A stretch of DNA of 64,000 bases from Apostichopus japonicus. Lineage: Eukaryota > Echinodermata > Holothuroidea > Aspidochirotida > Stichopodidae. The notes beneath the pieces were generated by a model. It did not search any database. It had not been told where the DNA came from and saw nothing but the letters and a program-made list of their open reading frames with translations. Positions 1-12,841 of this stretch are shown here, in pieces (the stretch's first letter is position 1; every line of letters starts with the position of its first letter). Both the position numbers and the translations under genes were made by a program. The stretch spans positions 5,481,001 to 5,545,000 of the forward strand of contig NC_092572.1 of assembly GCF_037975245.1 (NCBI RefSeq). Reading direction: 5' to 3'.

Positions 1-27
1 CCCAACCCCCCCTGTTTCTCCGCCACT

Positions 28-2517
28 GGGAATGTTTAATAAAGCATGCAATGCATCGTTCGAAAATGGTAATTTTAAAGTAGAATTGAAAATGAACGAC
101 ATAAAACAATATCTGTGAAGCGTGTGGAGCACAACTTTGAATATTCGTTGTGAAAGAAAACATAGCGAACGATGCTTATTGCGTACAGTAAATAAATTTC
201 GCAGAACTGGTATAGAGAAATTACGTACTGCAGCTTACGTCAGAGAAGCTCATAAATGACACAGGTGGATAGAGCGCATCAAAATTCGGTTTAGGAAATC
301 CCTGTACAACCGACAAAAGTCGATATCTCCTTCCGTTTTCGAGTTATAAGCGATTTTGTGTTTTTGCGATATGGTTTTTAGTATATTTTCATTCAATAAG
401 GTCGTTTTTGTGTGTGTTTAAGTAAGGGTGTGACCCAACAGATATTTCGCTAACCGTTTCACCGTATCGCCTGCCGGTCGGTTAAACGTTTAAACGCCGT
501 TTCCCGATCGCGGTTTTTTTCGACGCACGGTCACTCGACTTTTAATGAAAATAGGACATTATGAGTACAATAATTAAGGGTTTTTTCCCAGCAGGTAGCA
601 ATTCAGGCAACAAGACACTCGATCAATGTATGTTAATTACTAATTAGGCCCAATAATATTGCGAACCTTTCGTGTAATAATTGCTGAAAAGAATAACACA
701 CATGATCAGTATTCGTGGTGCTCAGAAGTTCAGATCACTGAATTTATATCACTCGGCCTTCGGCAACATCGTAACTTTTGAAGAAAAAAACAATATATTT
801 GTCTATCTATCACAAGATTTTTAACAAAAACTCGCCTAAATTAGTAAACTTACCCACCTTTCCTGCTTACTTATTAAAAGTCATGTTAAGAAAACAAATT
901 ACGCAAGCACGTGTTGTGCGATGGGTTGTAAAAATCAAGTTGAAACTGGTTTGAGCAGCCTCCGATTTCATTTTCTTTCTCTTGTGTCACATACATGATA
1001 CAGTACCTTACATTTGATACAAAAGTTAATTCAACAACAGCCAAAATTTGTGTCGCAATAGGTTAAGTTTTAATCGCGCTGCGCAGTACCATTCATAATT
1101 TGCATATAACATCAAAATTTACACTCGGCGTCCAGATGGCGGGAGATGTAACATCATGTTCAATGTGTTGTGTTGTTCCCATGGTGCGATGAACTTGGGC
1201 AAAGTTCAATGACCTACTTATGTTCTGTGACCAATGTCAGTGGGAATTATGTGTGTAAAATCTCGGGTTTTTCCATGTGTTATATATAGAAGTTTTACGT
1301 AAGCGGAGCGAATTTTAAGGCGGCTCGTTGATTGTGAGGAAGCACTTATCTAAGCATCAATATTTGTGAAAAATATCGTAAGTTTTTCATTTTCATTCAT
1401 TTTCTTTTATGTTTGCCGCAATCCCGCCCGCAATGCATGCACAGCATAATACCATGTGTGAAAAAAATGGCTGTACACGTGCAGACCTGAGAGAGCAAAC
1501 TGGCCTTGTGTTGTTAATGTTATGACGGTACTTTCTAGAACGACCATTTGCGTCTTTTGGGGTCAACATATTTTCACACGGGATTTCAACATGCCATTGA
1601 TCGATGTACACGGGTGATATATGTCGCAAATATAAACTGGGAAAACGAATTGACGACACTATCATGAGCTTATGACTATTGGCCTACTACTTTAGTTGAA
1701 CACATTATTCATGCCTAAAACATCGTTTTTCTGTTTTTTATAGATAGTTTGCAGTACATTACTAAGTTCTTCACATATTTTTAAATAATTTTCATGTTTA
1801 AAATGTAAACAAAATAGAAAAAATAAAAAGAGAAAACGCCTTTTTGAAAAATGGAAGCGTCCTCGCAGAATGGGCGGGGCATCTTTATTTTGCTTCAAGT
1901 AACATGTTTTCGCTCGGAAACAAAGTTTCATACTTCAACTCTCATAAAAAACCAAATTTACATCTCTTAGAAATAACTATTTTTCGTAATCTGCAAGTAA
2001 ACCAAGTTTATATGTCCATTCACTGTTATTTACATGGTTAAACAGAACTTCAACATATTTGGAAGGGTGCCTCGTGGTAAATAGCTTTGACTGCAACCTC
2101 TCTAACGGCCTGGCGAAGTTAAGACTTATGTCACTGTGTTTGGGGTTCACAGTCAGAAAACGTCCCCCGTCAGTTTAATTACACGTTTCTTTGAGTTTTA
2201 CTACTCATATAAGCATGAGAATGCTTTTTTTTGTAAATATTCCGTCTTGCAAACGACAGAACCAAAGTCTAACTGATATTAATAAACGAAGTTACGCGTT
2301 TTCCGACGTTTCGCGTAACCACAAATTGACCTTCTATTTCGTTTAAAAAAGAATTTCAACGTACCGTTGAAAATTCCACGAAGGAAATGACTGAGATAAC
2401 CAATGGATAAAATTCGCTAAAAATCGCTAAAAATCGGGGAATTTCGGTGAAAAACGAAGAATTTCGGTTATTTTTCTTGCAACAAATTTTAACGGGAGTT
2501 AAGCGAAATCAGTACTG
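28..2517 (-). mobile_element. Element A1, truncated copy (TA-flanked non-autonomous family A)
   Basis: This is a reverse-oriented copy of family A; it matches 35151-37645 almost base for base and 17487-19650 in reverse. Its intact end is CAGTACTG at 2510-2517, preceded by TTAACGGGAGTTAAGCGAAAT and followed by the target TA at 2518-2519. The other half is missing: homology stops near position 28, and the first 27 bases (C-rich) match no other copy, so the break is a truncation or an unrelated junction. The sequence right of it continues as B1 interior, so A1 sits inside B1. Short ORFs at 1393-1665 and 1692-1931 are conserved only because the copies are young. No transposase is visible. Confidence 0.85.
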
Positions 2518-2519
2518 TA

Positions 2520-3467
2520 CCATACAAAACTGTCCGGCCAAAAGCAATTAAATGACTTTATGACATTTAAAGAAAAAAAAGCTTCTAACAGAAGTTATGA
2601 CCTATTTTGTATAATTTTTAATGTGCGTGTTAATACGGGTTGCCATCAGGATCCCATCGATTACCGATGCTATGCAAAAGAAACTGCTTATTTGAGCATA
2701 CCATATGGTGCGGAAAAACATTCTTCAAGCAAACAATTTTCTCGAAAATCTTGCAAAATTCGATCGTGAAAACAACGTTCAAACATACTAAAGTATGCCA
2801 CCCTATGCATCCCGGACGGTGAAATAGCTACTGTAGGCCTATATTCAGCGTTACAATGCATATTAATTCTATCGTAACATTTGGGACGATTTGCTAGTGC
2901 AATTAAAGCCTAGGCTGATATTCTTGCATACAAGAAGTTCAGAACGAATGTTTTGTTCGAATAGAAAATATTTTGAGACCGCTGTTTTTTTTTTTTTTAA
3001 AGAAGGGGTTTGTATGAAGGAGTTTGGATGAGTAGGCCTACAGTGTGTTCATTAGGCCTATCGTACTAGTTTTGCGATTATGAAACTTGTATGTCAATTG
3101 ACACTTAATTTTGGTGACAAACCGAACTTTTTGATCAGAATTTGCAATAAATCTATTGCACATTGCGTTGAATTGATGATTTCATCTACTGCGGGAAGAA
3201 GCCTACCCCAATTCTTTCAAATCACGATGAAACGATCGATCGTTCTGCAACGTGATTCACGCTATAACGATAACATTACGATAGTATAAAGTGCCAGTGA
3301 AATGATGAACACACTATCACGATATTATGACCACGATGCGACGCACGATATCACGTTAGGTACTTGCTATAGGCGTAATGGAAAAGATATCACGATAGAC
3401 TCCTCGAGTCTCCTCATATTTTGTCACGATACACGATGCCACGGCCGATTTAATCTGGGCGGTACTG
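2520..3467 (+). mobile_element. Element B1, right-hand part (family B)
   Basis: This segment matches the right end of B2 (47262-48204). It ends in GGTACTG at 3461-3467 followed by TA at 3468-3469. The last 270 bp hold many CACGATA/ATCACG words, the subterminal array of this family. The left part of B1 is not in the window because A1 entered at a TA (2518-2519) and its far side is truncated. Beyond the right end the sequence joins D1 at the TA that in D2 lies near 24905, so B1 is an insertion into D1. Confidence 0.8.
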
Positions 3468-3773
3468 TACCATACAATACTTTACATTTGATACAAAAGT
3501 TACTTCTACAACAGCATCCCAAAATTTGTCTGTGTCGCAATAAGTTTTAACCGCACAGCATAGTACCATTAATAATTTGCATGTTACACCAAAAGTTACA
3601 CTCGACGTCTAGATGGCGGGGAAAATGTTACATCTTGTTCAATGTATTGAGTCGTTCCCACGGTGCAATGAACTTGGGCAAGTTGCCAAGTTCGAATGTC
3701 GATGACCTACTTATGTTCCGTGACCAATGTCAATGGGTGTGTAAAATCTCAGGTTTTCCACGTGTTATATATA

Positions 3774-6700
3774 TGGGTGTTTATTTTTTTATGGGTACCA
3801 ACTTGTGACATTGATACCAAAATTTCAAAATAAATTGATTCCATAAAATAGTGACTCATTCTAGAGTTCAGTATGTGCAATTGATAATTTACAAGCAATT
3901 TTTGAGTTCAGGTCAACCTTATGTGCACAGTCACAACTTTAAATTTGACGTTTCGGATATGGTTCCACGTGTAAGTGGGACACCAAAGTGACTTCAAATT
4001 CCTATTAGTAGTTACAAGCAGGTTGCACTTCTGAAACTTTTATCACTATTGAACTTTGTAATGAATACCGCTTGAATAAATCAGCACTTGACAGTTCTTG
4101 CTTGAATGTGAAAAACAAATTAGTGATGATAACGAAATTGAAATTGGCAATAATGTGGTTTTCCCCATACGTTATAAATATTTATTTCATTTTGAGTAAA
4201 CAATAGCCTTCAGTTCAATGAAAAACACTTTTGTACATTGCAAAGAAGTTCTTTCACTACATATATCCATTTCATAGAACCATCTACAAGAATCTTTCAG
4301 CAGATAAGACAACTATCAAGATTCCCCGTGTAAGTGGGACACAAAATATTTGGTGTCCTGCTTACATATGGAACAACTACCATCGATCAAGTTTATATTT
4401 GCATAACATCCAACACGATATTAAATATCACTAGCAGTAACAAGAAACAATTCATTAGCAGTGTCTACATGGTAACTAGATACAAGTCTGAACTTGATAT
4501 CCAGAATTAATATAACTGGAACACACTGTATACTGCACTGAAATCCGAAAAGGAAGTCATGCTGACCATAAGTCAGGTAAGTTTGGTATATTGTATTAAT
4601 TCCTTACTAGAAGAACCATCCCACAGAAATCAAAACCATTGCAGTATTTCCTTAGCTAAGTACACTGGTTAATAGAGAGGTGGGTATGAGGAGGAGGAGG
4701 GGAAGGGGGTCGAGGAATAATTTTTATCAACCTGCATACATTGTTACATAACTTCCTATTTACTGTACAGTAAGGTGTACAGTACACTAACAAAAAATTG
4801 TACGCAAACAAGGCTTGAGAGTGGACGGTTTTCTTTCTTCTTACAAACAAACAATTAAACTCCAACATTTAAAAAACAATTGAGAATATTAAAATGTAAT
4901 TATATGAACTTTCACTATTAAACTTGCCAATTAAAGTGCAAAGTTTTTCATACGATAATATACTCGCTATCAATTAACTAACAAAGTTTGTCCTTTATTT
5001 TCAAATTTAAATTCATTTTCATGCAGTTTCCACAGACATCAAACAAGGCTTGAGAGTGGACGGTTTACTTTCTTCTTACAAACAAACATTTAAACTTCAA
5101 CATTTAAAAAAAATTTAGAATATTAAAATGTAATTGTATGAACTTTAACTATTAAACTTGCCAATTAAAGTGCACAGTTTTGTCATATGATAAAACACTC
5201 ACTTTCAATAAAATAACAAAGTATGTCCTTTATTTTCAAATTTAAATTCATGTTTCTGCAGTTTCAACAGACATCAAACAAGACTTGAGAGTGGACGGTT
5301 TTCTTTCTTCAATAACATTTAAACTCCAATTTTTTTTAGAATATTAAAATGCAATTATGAACTTTCACTTTGAAACTTGCCAATTAAAAGTGCAGTTTTG
5401 TCATATGATAATACCCTCACTTTCAATTAACTAACAAAGTAAGTCCTTTATTTTCAAATTTAAATTCATGTTGAGGCAGTTTCAACAAACAGATCTACTT
5501 TTTTCTTGTAAATAACTCAAACAGTAACTTTATTAATTTGAAAATATGGAATCGTGCAAAGAAAACACTTGCCACTAATAAGTCTTCTTTTAATGCATTT
5601 TCCAACAAGAAATCCATACAAAATAACTTTCTGACCTATGGCTACCAATTAATAACTTTATGCCTCCACCCACCTAAATTATCAGCTACATTCAACTGAT
5701 TAATCATTTTTAGATTCATCAAGATGAAGAATTACAAACCTCAGTAAAAGTTACTTTTGAATGCCATCGCAATCCATCACACACATACAAACACACACAT
5801 CATCACCATTGCATAGATCATGTGGACTTTGGCATGGAATAAAAAGTGGGAAATTGATTACTAGACTTCATGCTGAACTTTCATTTTCATTTCATTATAC
5901 AGAGCATCAACCTTTGCTTGACCAACAATCGCAAAAGGCCCATTTCCAATCATGTGAAGTGGCCCATGAATAACATACTTTCCATGAATTTTCTCACTGT
6001 CAGGCCTTTTTGGCCAATCATATATCATGCTCTTTGCGTTTCACACCCTGTGCAGGAATTTAAAGATAAAGAAATCCCCATCTAAATCAACAAATTTTCC
6101 AACATAGTACTGACAAGCAATGACTTCTGCAGAAGTATTAGGAGGAGAATCATGAGTCTTGGAGTTGCTGGGAGTAACATCATCATGACCACAGTCTGCC
6201 GGCTTTACGAGGCGAACCCGAAGATTAAATGGCAGTGGCATATTTCACCACAAACTACCTGCAATGCAATAAAAAATGTAGCAGATCAAATAAAGTCCTT
6301 ATTACATCATAAAAAAAATAAAAAAAGATCACAAAAAACTGAGATTGCTTCCTGGGCAGGGGGATAAAAAAATAAAATGGGGGGGGTAGAGCAATACTGT
6401 ATAGACTTGAAAAAGATCAGCTTCAAATAATCAACACTTGACAGTTGTACTATTTTTATTAGGCCTTATATTATTTTTCAAGGTGAGGAGGGGGGGTGGG
6501 GAGGAATCTATGATAGCCCATGTCATAGACAGTTCTCTGGTTAGATCCTCGATGCCTGTTTGTTGAGCTCATCCTTTCTCAACCTGCTCATTTCTGCCTA
6601 ATCATAGCCTAATGTTATACTTATAGCTATGTGTATCTTAACACTGGGCATAATAACGTTAGGCTAGGCTTATACGTCTATGAAGTGAAAATAAAGGTAT

Positions 6701-8063
6701 TAAAAAGATTTAGGCAAAGAATACTGAGCTATAACACCAAACAGACCGAATTCCATACTGTTCGCTTCACAAATGATGCCTAAAATCAACGAGAGTTTTT
6801 CATCGTAACAACGTTATATAGGCTCGGACCTAGGCCTAGCCTACACAACATTTTGGTGTCCTGCAACGAACGTTACGTTGTTACCAGTATTATTCCATCA
6901 ATTCAATTATAATGAACGACAAAGCGTTTTAATCAGCTTAAAATGTGTTTGAAGCTACTTCGCGGAAAATATCCTACACATTATCCAACTCAGCCGCGCT
7001 TCGAACGTTGCATTTTAATATACGCTTGCAGTAATTTACAGTTTTGTTTACATCGTAAGTTCAGGACACGAACACCATAGTGTCACATTTAACAGCAACA
7101 CTACATTGTGAAAATAACCTTAGGATACCTCCGAGATAAACGATTACGTGAGGGACTTTGACTTCAGTATTAACCTCGATCTAAATGTTTTGCATAGTTT
7201 AAGCTCAAAAAAAATAATTCTCACCTGTTTTTCTGCCACAGAAAGTTGTCACAACGTAAAATTAGCTACATCGTAAAAGTTAGGACACGAAATAAAACTT
7301 CAGCATTTGTTTTCGTCTGCTACCATTTGTGTCTACGTAAAAGCGGGAATTCCCTCATCTACATCCGGGACATTGAATTAGCAGACGATAGTAAGCTTTA
7401 CGCAATGTGTTAGTAAATACTGATCACTGAAGTTTATAACAACGTAAAATATTTTTAGGACACGAAATGAAAGACTAAAAGTTTCACCTGTTTATTTTCG
7501 AGACACTTTAAGCAATACCGTAACATTGTTTTCATTTATAGTATTGTTTGTCATCATTAACTCTTAAGCAGATAAAACAATGTAGTACATGCCTTTTATT
7601 TTCAAATATACATGGTGGAAAACTGATGTTCCCTACGTAAGTGTTAAGGACACGAAAACTTACGTCATAAGTTGCAAAGTGATCAATTCACTGCATAACG
7701 AACACGAACCAATATAAAGCGAAATTTCGAATAACGTGAAGGAGACCTAGGTTATTATTTACTTCGAACAAATAATCGACGAATTTACCCTGTAATGATA
7801 AAATACAGCATATTTAATAACAACTGTTGAAATGTCACAGATAAACAGCAAAAAATGATGGGACACCATTAAAAAATCTACAAAAAAAACATGGTTGTCA
7901 ACACATTTATTTTTTTGTGTTGGTACCATAACAAAGACATATTAATGCACATAAATATTTACCACATGAATAATTCATTGCAACTTAATAGTGAGAAAGG
8001 ATTAGTGCACAAGGAAAGTGGTGCCTTAAACAGCATTGGTACCCATAAAAAAATAAACACCCA
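3774..8063. mobile_element. Element E: 4.3 kb TA-flanked element with iterated GGGACAC motifs
   Basis: The ends are a perfect 28-bp inverted repeat (3774-3801 and 8036-8063) starting TGGGTG and ending CACCCA. E sits in a (TA)n tract of D1; the empty site is visible in D2 near 25206, so the duplication is TA to TATA. The interior has no long ORF. Near the left end GTGTAAGTGGGACAC occurs twice (3969, 4328), with an inverted variant near 4352. Near the right end four copies of CGTAA-n-GGACACGAA occur (7054, 7272, 7443, 7635). A 235-bp tandem repeat lies at 4805-5495. The architecture resembles G and probably F. The superfamily is not recognised. Confidence 0.85.
4805..5495. repeat. 235-bp tandem repeat, about three copies
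   Basis: Units start at about 4806, 5041 and 5276 with AAACAAGGCTTGAGAGTGGA (third copy AAACAAGACT), giving a period of 235 bp. Each contains AACTTGCCAATTAAAGTGCA and TCCTTTATTTTCAAATTTAA. The third copy is shorter and loses the start. It lies wholly within element E. Confidence 0.9.
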
Positions 8064-8822
8064 TATATAGAAGTTTTCGTAAGCGTACTAAGCGGAGCGA
8101 ATTTCGGGCGGCACGTTGATTGTGAGAAAGCACTTATCTACTGTAAGCATCAATATTTGTGAAAAATATCGTACGGTTTTTCTTCAGAAAATATTTTTGA
8201 CTAGAAATGCAAGGAAGACACGTGCTGTGCTGTGTACAGGGCTAGCGCTGTTCACTATATTACCGGCGTAGTAGGTAGTTTTAGTCGCAAGGTCTTTCTA
8301 ATTTTGGGGACGGGTAAAGGGAGGTAATGGTCACCCTGTTGAGGCGACTGGTAGTTATCGGTAAATATCGGTAAAGTATGAGAAAATATCGGTCTGAAGA
8401 TGGGAATAAGGATAGTGGAATTCCAAGCCCAAGCTTGATCAAGCCCCTCATGAGAGGTGGGGTTAGGACAGCTAAGCCCGGGTAAACGTTGATCAATGTA
8501 AATAAATTATTGCCTTGGGGTGTAAAAGATAAGATGGATTTTACCAGTTGTGGTTTCTGCCGCTTGCTAATTTCTGTATCGACATAAACTGTGTCTATTT
8601 CCATATTGGTTGTGCATGTGTACAATGGACCGATGCAGTGAGAATGAAGGAATTACGTAAGGCATTGCTGAGTAGTACACAGTGTATAGCTGCCCGTGTA
8701 TATCTGCATACATACAGTATAAAGTTTGAGTTGCTTTCTTGAAGACGTCCAGATAACCGGAAAGGCCATTATAATTATTATTATTATTATCGATATTTTC
8801 GCAGAAGTAGACAGAGTAGAGT

Positions 8823-8957
8823 ATGTGGTCGGAAGATGAAGTATTCGCATTGCTTGGCATTTGGTGCGACGAAAATAATATGTCGAAAAGTGTACTCCAG
8901 TGTACTGAGACATCTTTATGTATGGGAGAGAAAAGCCTACACACCATGCAATACTAG
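8823..8957 (+). pseudogene. Myb/SANT-like domain fragment carried by D1
   Basis: The 44-residue reading frame begins MWSEDEVFALLGIWCDENN. The pattern W-S-x-x-E-V-x-A-L-L-x-I-W-x-D-E-N resembles the first helix region of the Myb/SANT-like (trihelix, MSANTD-type) DNA-binding domain, which is common in animal genomes and in Harbinger accessory proteins. Only about the first third of a domain is present; later helices are not seen and an in-frame stop lies two codons upstream. The same fragment is in D2 (26631-26747), where an indel after residue 22 changes the downstream residues. Most likely it is a captured exon piece, or the remnant of an accessory transposon protein. Similarity is judged by eye. 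Confidence 0.45.
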
Positions 8958-9334
8958 CAAAATACACTGCAGTGGAATTTCTTGTTGGCAACTTGCCAAG
9001 AAAAGTTTTTACATCTATGTCTAGTCCAATTGTACAGTATAAAACAGGTGCGCACATCGAGCCCAGCTCAACCATTTTGTGTTAGGGGTCATTGTAGACA
9101 CAAAGTCGGCATATCTGCTAGATATAATTGATATGATTACATTTAGGTTTTCCATTTGATATTTTTTGATTTTTGGAAACTATGAAAGTTTGTTTTTACG
9201 TAACCCCCGCTAAAAGTCGTACCACTCAAAATATTGCTTTTCAGGTACTAACAATGATTTCCCTGCCCAGTGCATTGACTTTTTCAATGGTGATAAACGT
9301 TGGCCGTATCGGGAAAGCCCCGGTAGAAAAAAGT

Positions 9335-9935
9335 GTGTGTGTGCGCTGCTTGGATGATAAATGCACCCGCGAAAATCTCACTGCATATATCTGTCGATCG
9401 CTCGTATTCTCTATTGCAATAACCTGGTTTGGACGATCTCCAAGGTTTTCCAAGCGTGCCGCTATGCCCAGAGTTAACTCGTTGAAACGCGGTTTCAAAT
9501 TGCAGGGCTTATCTGCGGTTACGGTTTTAGCTCCACCTATACTTGCTTGAAGCAAGACCATGTTCGTGGGAACAGGGTATTTGTGCATGAGTCATGAGTG
9601 ACCTTTTTCAGTCGGTTATTGTGATCAACACAACGGACAGCCCTTCCGTATCAACTCGAGAACTGCTTACAGCAGTAAAGGTTGTTGCGGGAGGGAGGCT
9701 GGGGGGGGGGCAGTGGGGGAAGGGGTGTCAAGTCCGTAGTCCGTAGAAGCTACTTATGCATCATACAAATGACGTCATATTTACCATATTTTACACGGTC
9801 AACGAGACCGAAAATAAAAAATATTATACAAATTATCTATGATTGGGATACATACAGGCTGAGGTCTGTTGTAAACTTTTTTTAATGCATCCATAACTGA
9901 ATTCTAAGGAACTGATCAACCAGGCCTCGCGCCCT
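9335..9935. other. D1-specific segment absent from D2
   Basis: D2 passes directly from ccggtagaaaa (27167-27178) to taactccttatgg, whereas D1 has about 600 bp in between. The segment keeps reading frames on both strands (9173-9550 plus; 9241-9588 minus) but neither product is recognised. It also contains a G-rich run near 9682-9725. Confidence 0.6.
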
Positions 9936-10744
9936 TAACTCCTTATGGTTTAGACTAAAAAAATGCAATGTTTCAACTAAACAAAAGGCTGCGTCTTTCT
10001 GTAACAAAGCAACTGTCAATCACTCCCATAAACATTGCATGTCGGCCGTCCGTCCAGGGTATTTTACTTTGTGCACCTGTTGCTAGCCAGCTACATCTGA
10101 TACAAGGCAAAGGAATTCCGCCTTTTGGTGTAATATGCAAATGATGTCTGGCGCAGTACTGTACTGTCTGGCGACACACATGTAAACAATCTGTGTAGAG
10201 CTAGCTGTTATTAAATAACTTTTGTGTCAATGCACTGTGAGCCTATGGTACATTTCAAGACAGTTCTTTTTTTTTTTCTGAGGTGGTCGGGAAGGGGGAT
10301 TGTTTGGGTGTTCTAAATCTTTTGTATCCTCCTAAATATAAAAGATGGTATTTTCAACATCTAAAACTTTAATGTACATGTAGTTTCTAATTTTCGTCAG
10401 TAAGGCTTACTGAGTGAGAATAAAAATTGTCTAAAATTGCCAGTTTTACCAACATCGTTGTTCGTACGCACTTCCGTTTATCCTATGTCACGGATCTTTA
10501 TTGGAATATATACGAAATGTGTTGTTTGAACATCATCTGCATTTTACGGTAAAGCATTTTAATAATCGTTGTGCTTCAAAATCCATTTGAAACACGATTT
10601 CTTGTGCTTGAAATACAAATCCAACAAAGGGCTAGGCTATTGGCCAAATTAAACTGTCAAATGTTTGAACCTAAGCACTGTAGCGACAGGTGTTATAGAC
10701 CAAGCAAAATACATGTTGATCTCGTTCAAAACTTAACAGAAAAA

Positions 10745-11255
10745 AGGACGACAAAAACCTAAACAAAAAAGCGGATGCAGACGAGGAACATGTTCTTCCA
10801 CCTAGCACTGCATCAAACGCCCTTTATAAGTTTATCATTTCTTCAAAATCTTCCCAAAAGTTTAAAAATGAATTTAAGCTGAATTTTCCTTCATGGAACA
10901 CAACCTTTATGTTAGAAAAGGGGGATAAAGACCGTTGAATAGTTTCCTTATTAAAACATATGGGAAAACACTGTACCATCGTCCTCTTTCCTTCTAGATG
11001 TATATCATTAACAGTTATCACAGCATCATGAGATAAGTACGATGTAGGAAATGGCTGTTTCAAACATCTCACTAATTCTTTCGGCCACTTTAATCTCCAT
11101 TCATAGAGCACAAAAAAAAAATAGCATTTCCTTTTATCAACGAGTTAATGCTCTGTTGTACTTGTTTAAAAACGCTTTTATACGATCCTTATACGGGAGC
11201 GGTACTGTAAATGTTTGCATGCTGACTGGATGAATTGACTGTTTTTAACTTCGAT
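10745..11255. other. D1-specific segment, unrecognised
   Basis: About 500 bp lie between acagaaaaa and ttttaccggtaaattac in D1. In D2 these landmarks are nearly adjacent (27978-28012). A 95-codon minus-strand frame (10824-11111) has mixed, protein-like composition but no family I recognise. It is either an insertion in D1 or a deletion in D2. Confidence 0.5.
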
Positions 11256-11734
11256 TTTTCATTTTACCGGTAAATTACTTCCGTGCCCGTTTTTGAAGTG
11301 AATTGATTCACACATGAAAATACATTTTAAAAGAAGCATCGGTGGGAAAAACAAATTCCGTGTTTTTCGCTTTTCAAGATTTCATAAATTCCGCATTTTA
11401 CCGCGATATTCCGCAAACGCCGAAAATCACTGGCCCTCGACCAGTGAGCGCCTATGCTTTTTTTTTTTCATTGATTCTTTTTCGACATCTTTATTGGAAC
11501 GGCTCCGAAAATTCTAATCTTTCACCTCGCCTGTTCAGAGTTAATTCTCTGCTTCATTAAGCACACATTCCTGTGGTCAAATGTACGATTTTACATGCGT
11601 TAGAATTGTGCGAAATTTTGTTGAAAAGTTCGTGTACGAACTTGTGCGAAATTGTGCGATATTACGCGATAATATTCGAAATTCTACGATCGTTGAAAAT
11701 TTTTGTACGATAGTTAAGCGATCACAGTACTGTA

Positions 11735-12841
11735 CTCAGCAAACACAAAAGCGTTACTAAGCATGTAATCTTTTGTTATGATAACGTTATTTGTGGTGTA
11801 AGAGGTATGTCACCGAAAACGTTTTCAGGCTCATATTTCAAAACGATTTACGTTAAGACATTAATATAACATTAATATAACATTAATATCCCATAGAAAC
11901 GTTATGTCAACGTTTTTACAACACCACATTTAACGTAATAAACACGTATTAAATGTTATGATAACGTACCCGTTACTCCTCAAATCTCTCCATGTCGAGA
12001 CGTGTCAATTTCGTAGTGTAGTACAGTAGAAGTTCTCAACTTCCTATTGAAACCACCTAGCGCATAGTCACGACTAGGCTATCAGGTGCTACGAAATGCA
12101 ACTGTGCTTAAAATGTCGGAACATCGAACATTATTCATGAAGCGCATACTGTATGCTCGGAGTGCGTTAGCGCTTGTACCTTTGCTGGGGTTTTATCCTA
12201 CCCCTTTTCCAACTTACTAACGCGTTTGTCTTGGTAATTCACCCAAAAAATAGAGAGAGAGGCTTATTCCATGGGATCGCTCACGTAGTCGACAGCTCGT
12301 TGCAGCAAACGTTGAGCTTACACGTGTCAATCCAGGTGACTGCTTGGCCCCCCTCCTCTCATAACAAATATACAGAGCTGTATATTTTTCTGGCAGTTTG
12401 CCAAGGTTCTAAGACGTTTTCGTTAACGAGACTGTACTAGAATCGCTTCAGTCTTGCGCATTTTAACATGCTCTGGAGGGGTTCCACAAGTGTTTTAAAC
12501 AACAAAACACTACCTGTTTCAAACCTAGACATATGGCGATGAATTATAATGAGAAAGAAGTATAATTAGCGAGGAGAATATGACCCATGAATGCCCGGGA
12601 AATCTATGTCATGTCCTGGTTTCTGCTGGTACTTGTTAAACACACATTTGGGATGTGTAGTGATAAATGGTGTAGCGATTGCAGTGTCTTTCCGCAATTG
12701 ATTCGAACCTATCGTCGCAGCTCCGGGGGGCAACACTCCCCTGATGAAAGAGACTTTCCCCCCTCTTGGAAGCGGGATTTGTACAGTCTGTACTGTACAA
12801 GTGTGTATGTAAAGTGTTATTCACTTACCATTACCTCTACA
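11735..12841. other. Unassigned DNA between D1 and I1
   Basis: No repeat partner in the window, no inverted termini and no convincing ORF. A short triplication of cattaatataa occurs near 11860-11890. Probably host intergenic or intronic DNA, or an old element. Confidence 0.4.

Larger units (their letters stand above)
3470..11732 (+). mobile_element. Element D1 (family D), interrupted by E
   Basis: D1 is homologous to D2 (23679-28467) from D2 position about 24906 to its right end. The right terminus is CAGTACTG at 11725-11732 followed by TA, preceded by a subterminal array of TACGA/TTCGAA/GCGAT words. The 5' quarter is missing because B1 inserted at a TA. E (3774-8063) is inserted in a TATATA tract. 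Relative to D2, D1 lacks the equivalent of 25340-26000 and has extra segments near 9335-9935 and 10745-11255. No transposase is evident; the only recognisable coding trace is a Myb/SANT-like fragment at 8823-8957. Confidence 0.8.

Noticed and set aside
1393-1931. Small ORFs repeated in all A copies (also 17741-18292, 36517-36735, 48357-48893)
   Set aside because: Differences between copies change amino acids freely and include indels that shift the frame. They recur because the DNA is repeated, not because the protein is kept.
4805-5495. CRISPR-like array
   Set aside because: Long 235-bp head-to-tail units without spacers, in animal DNA.
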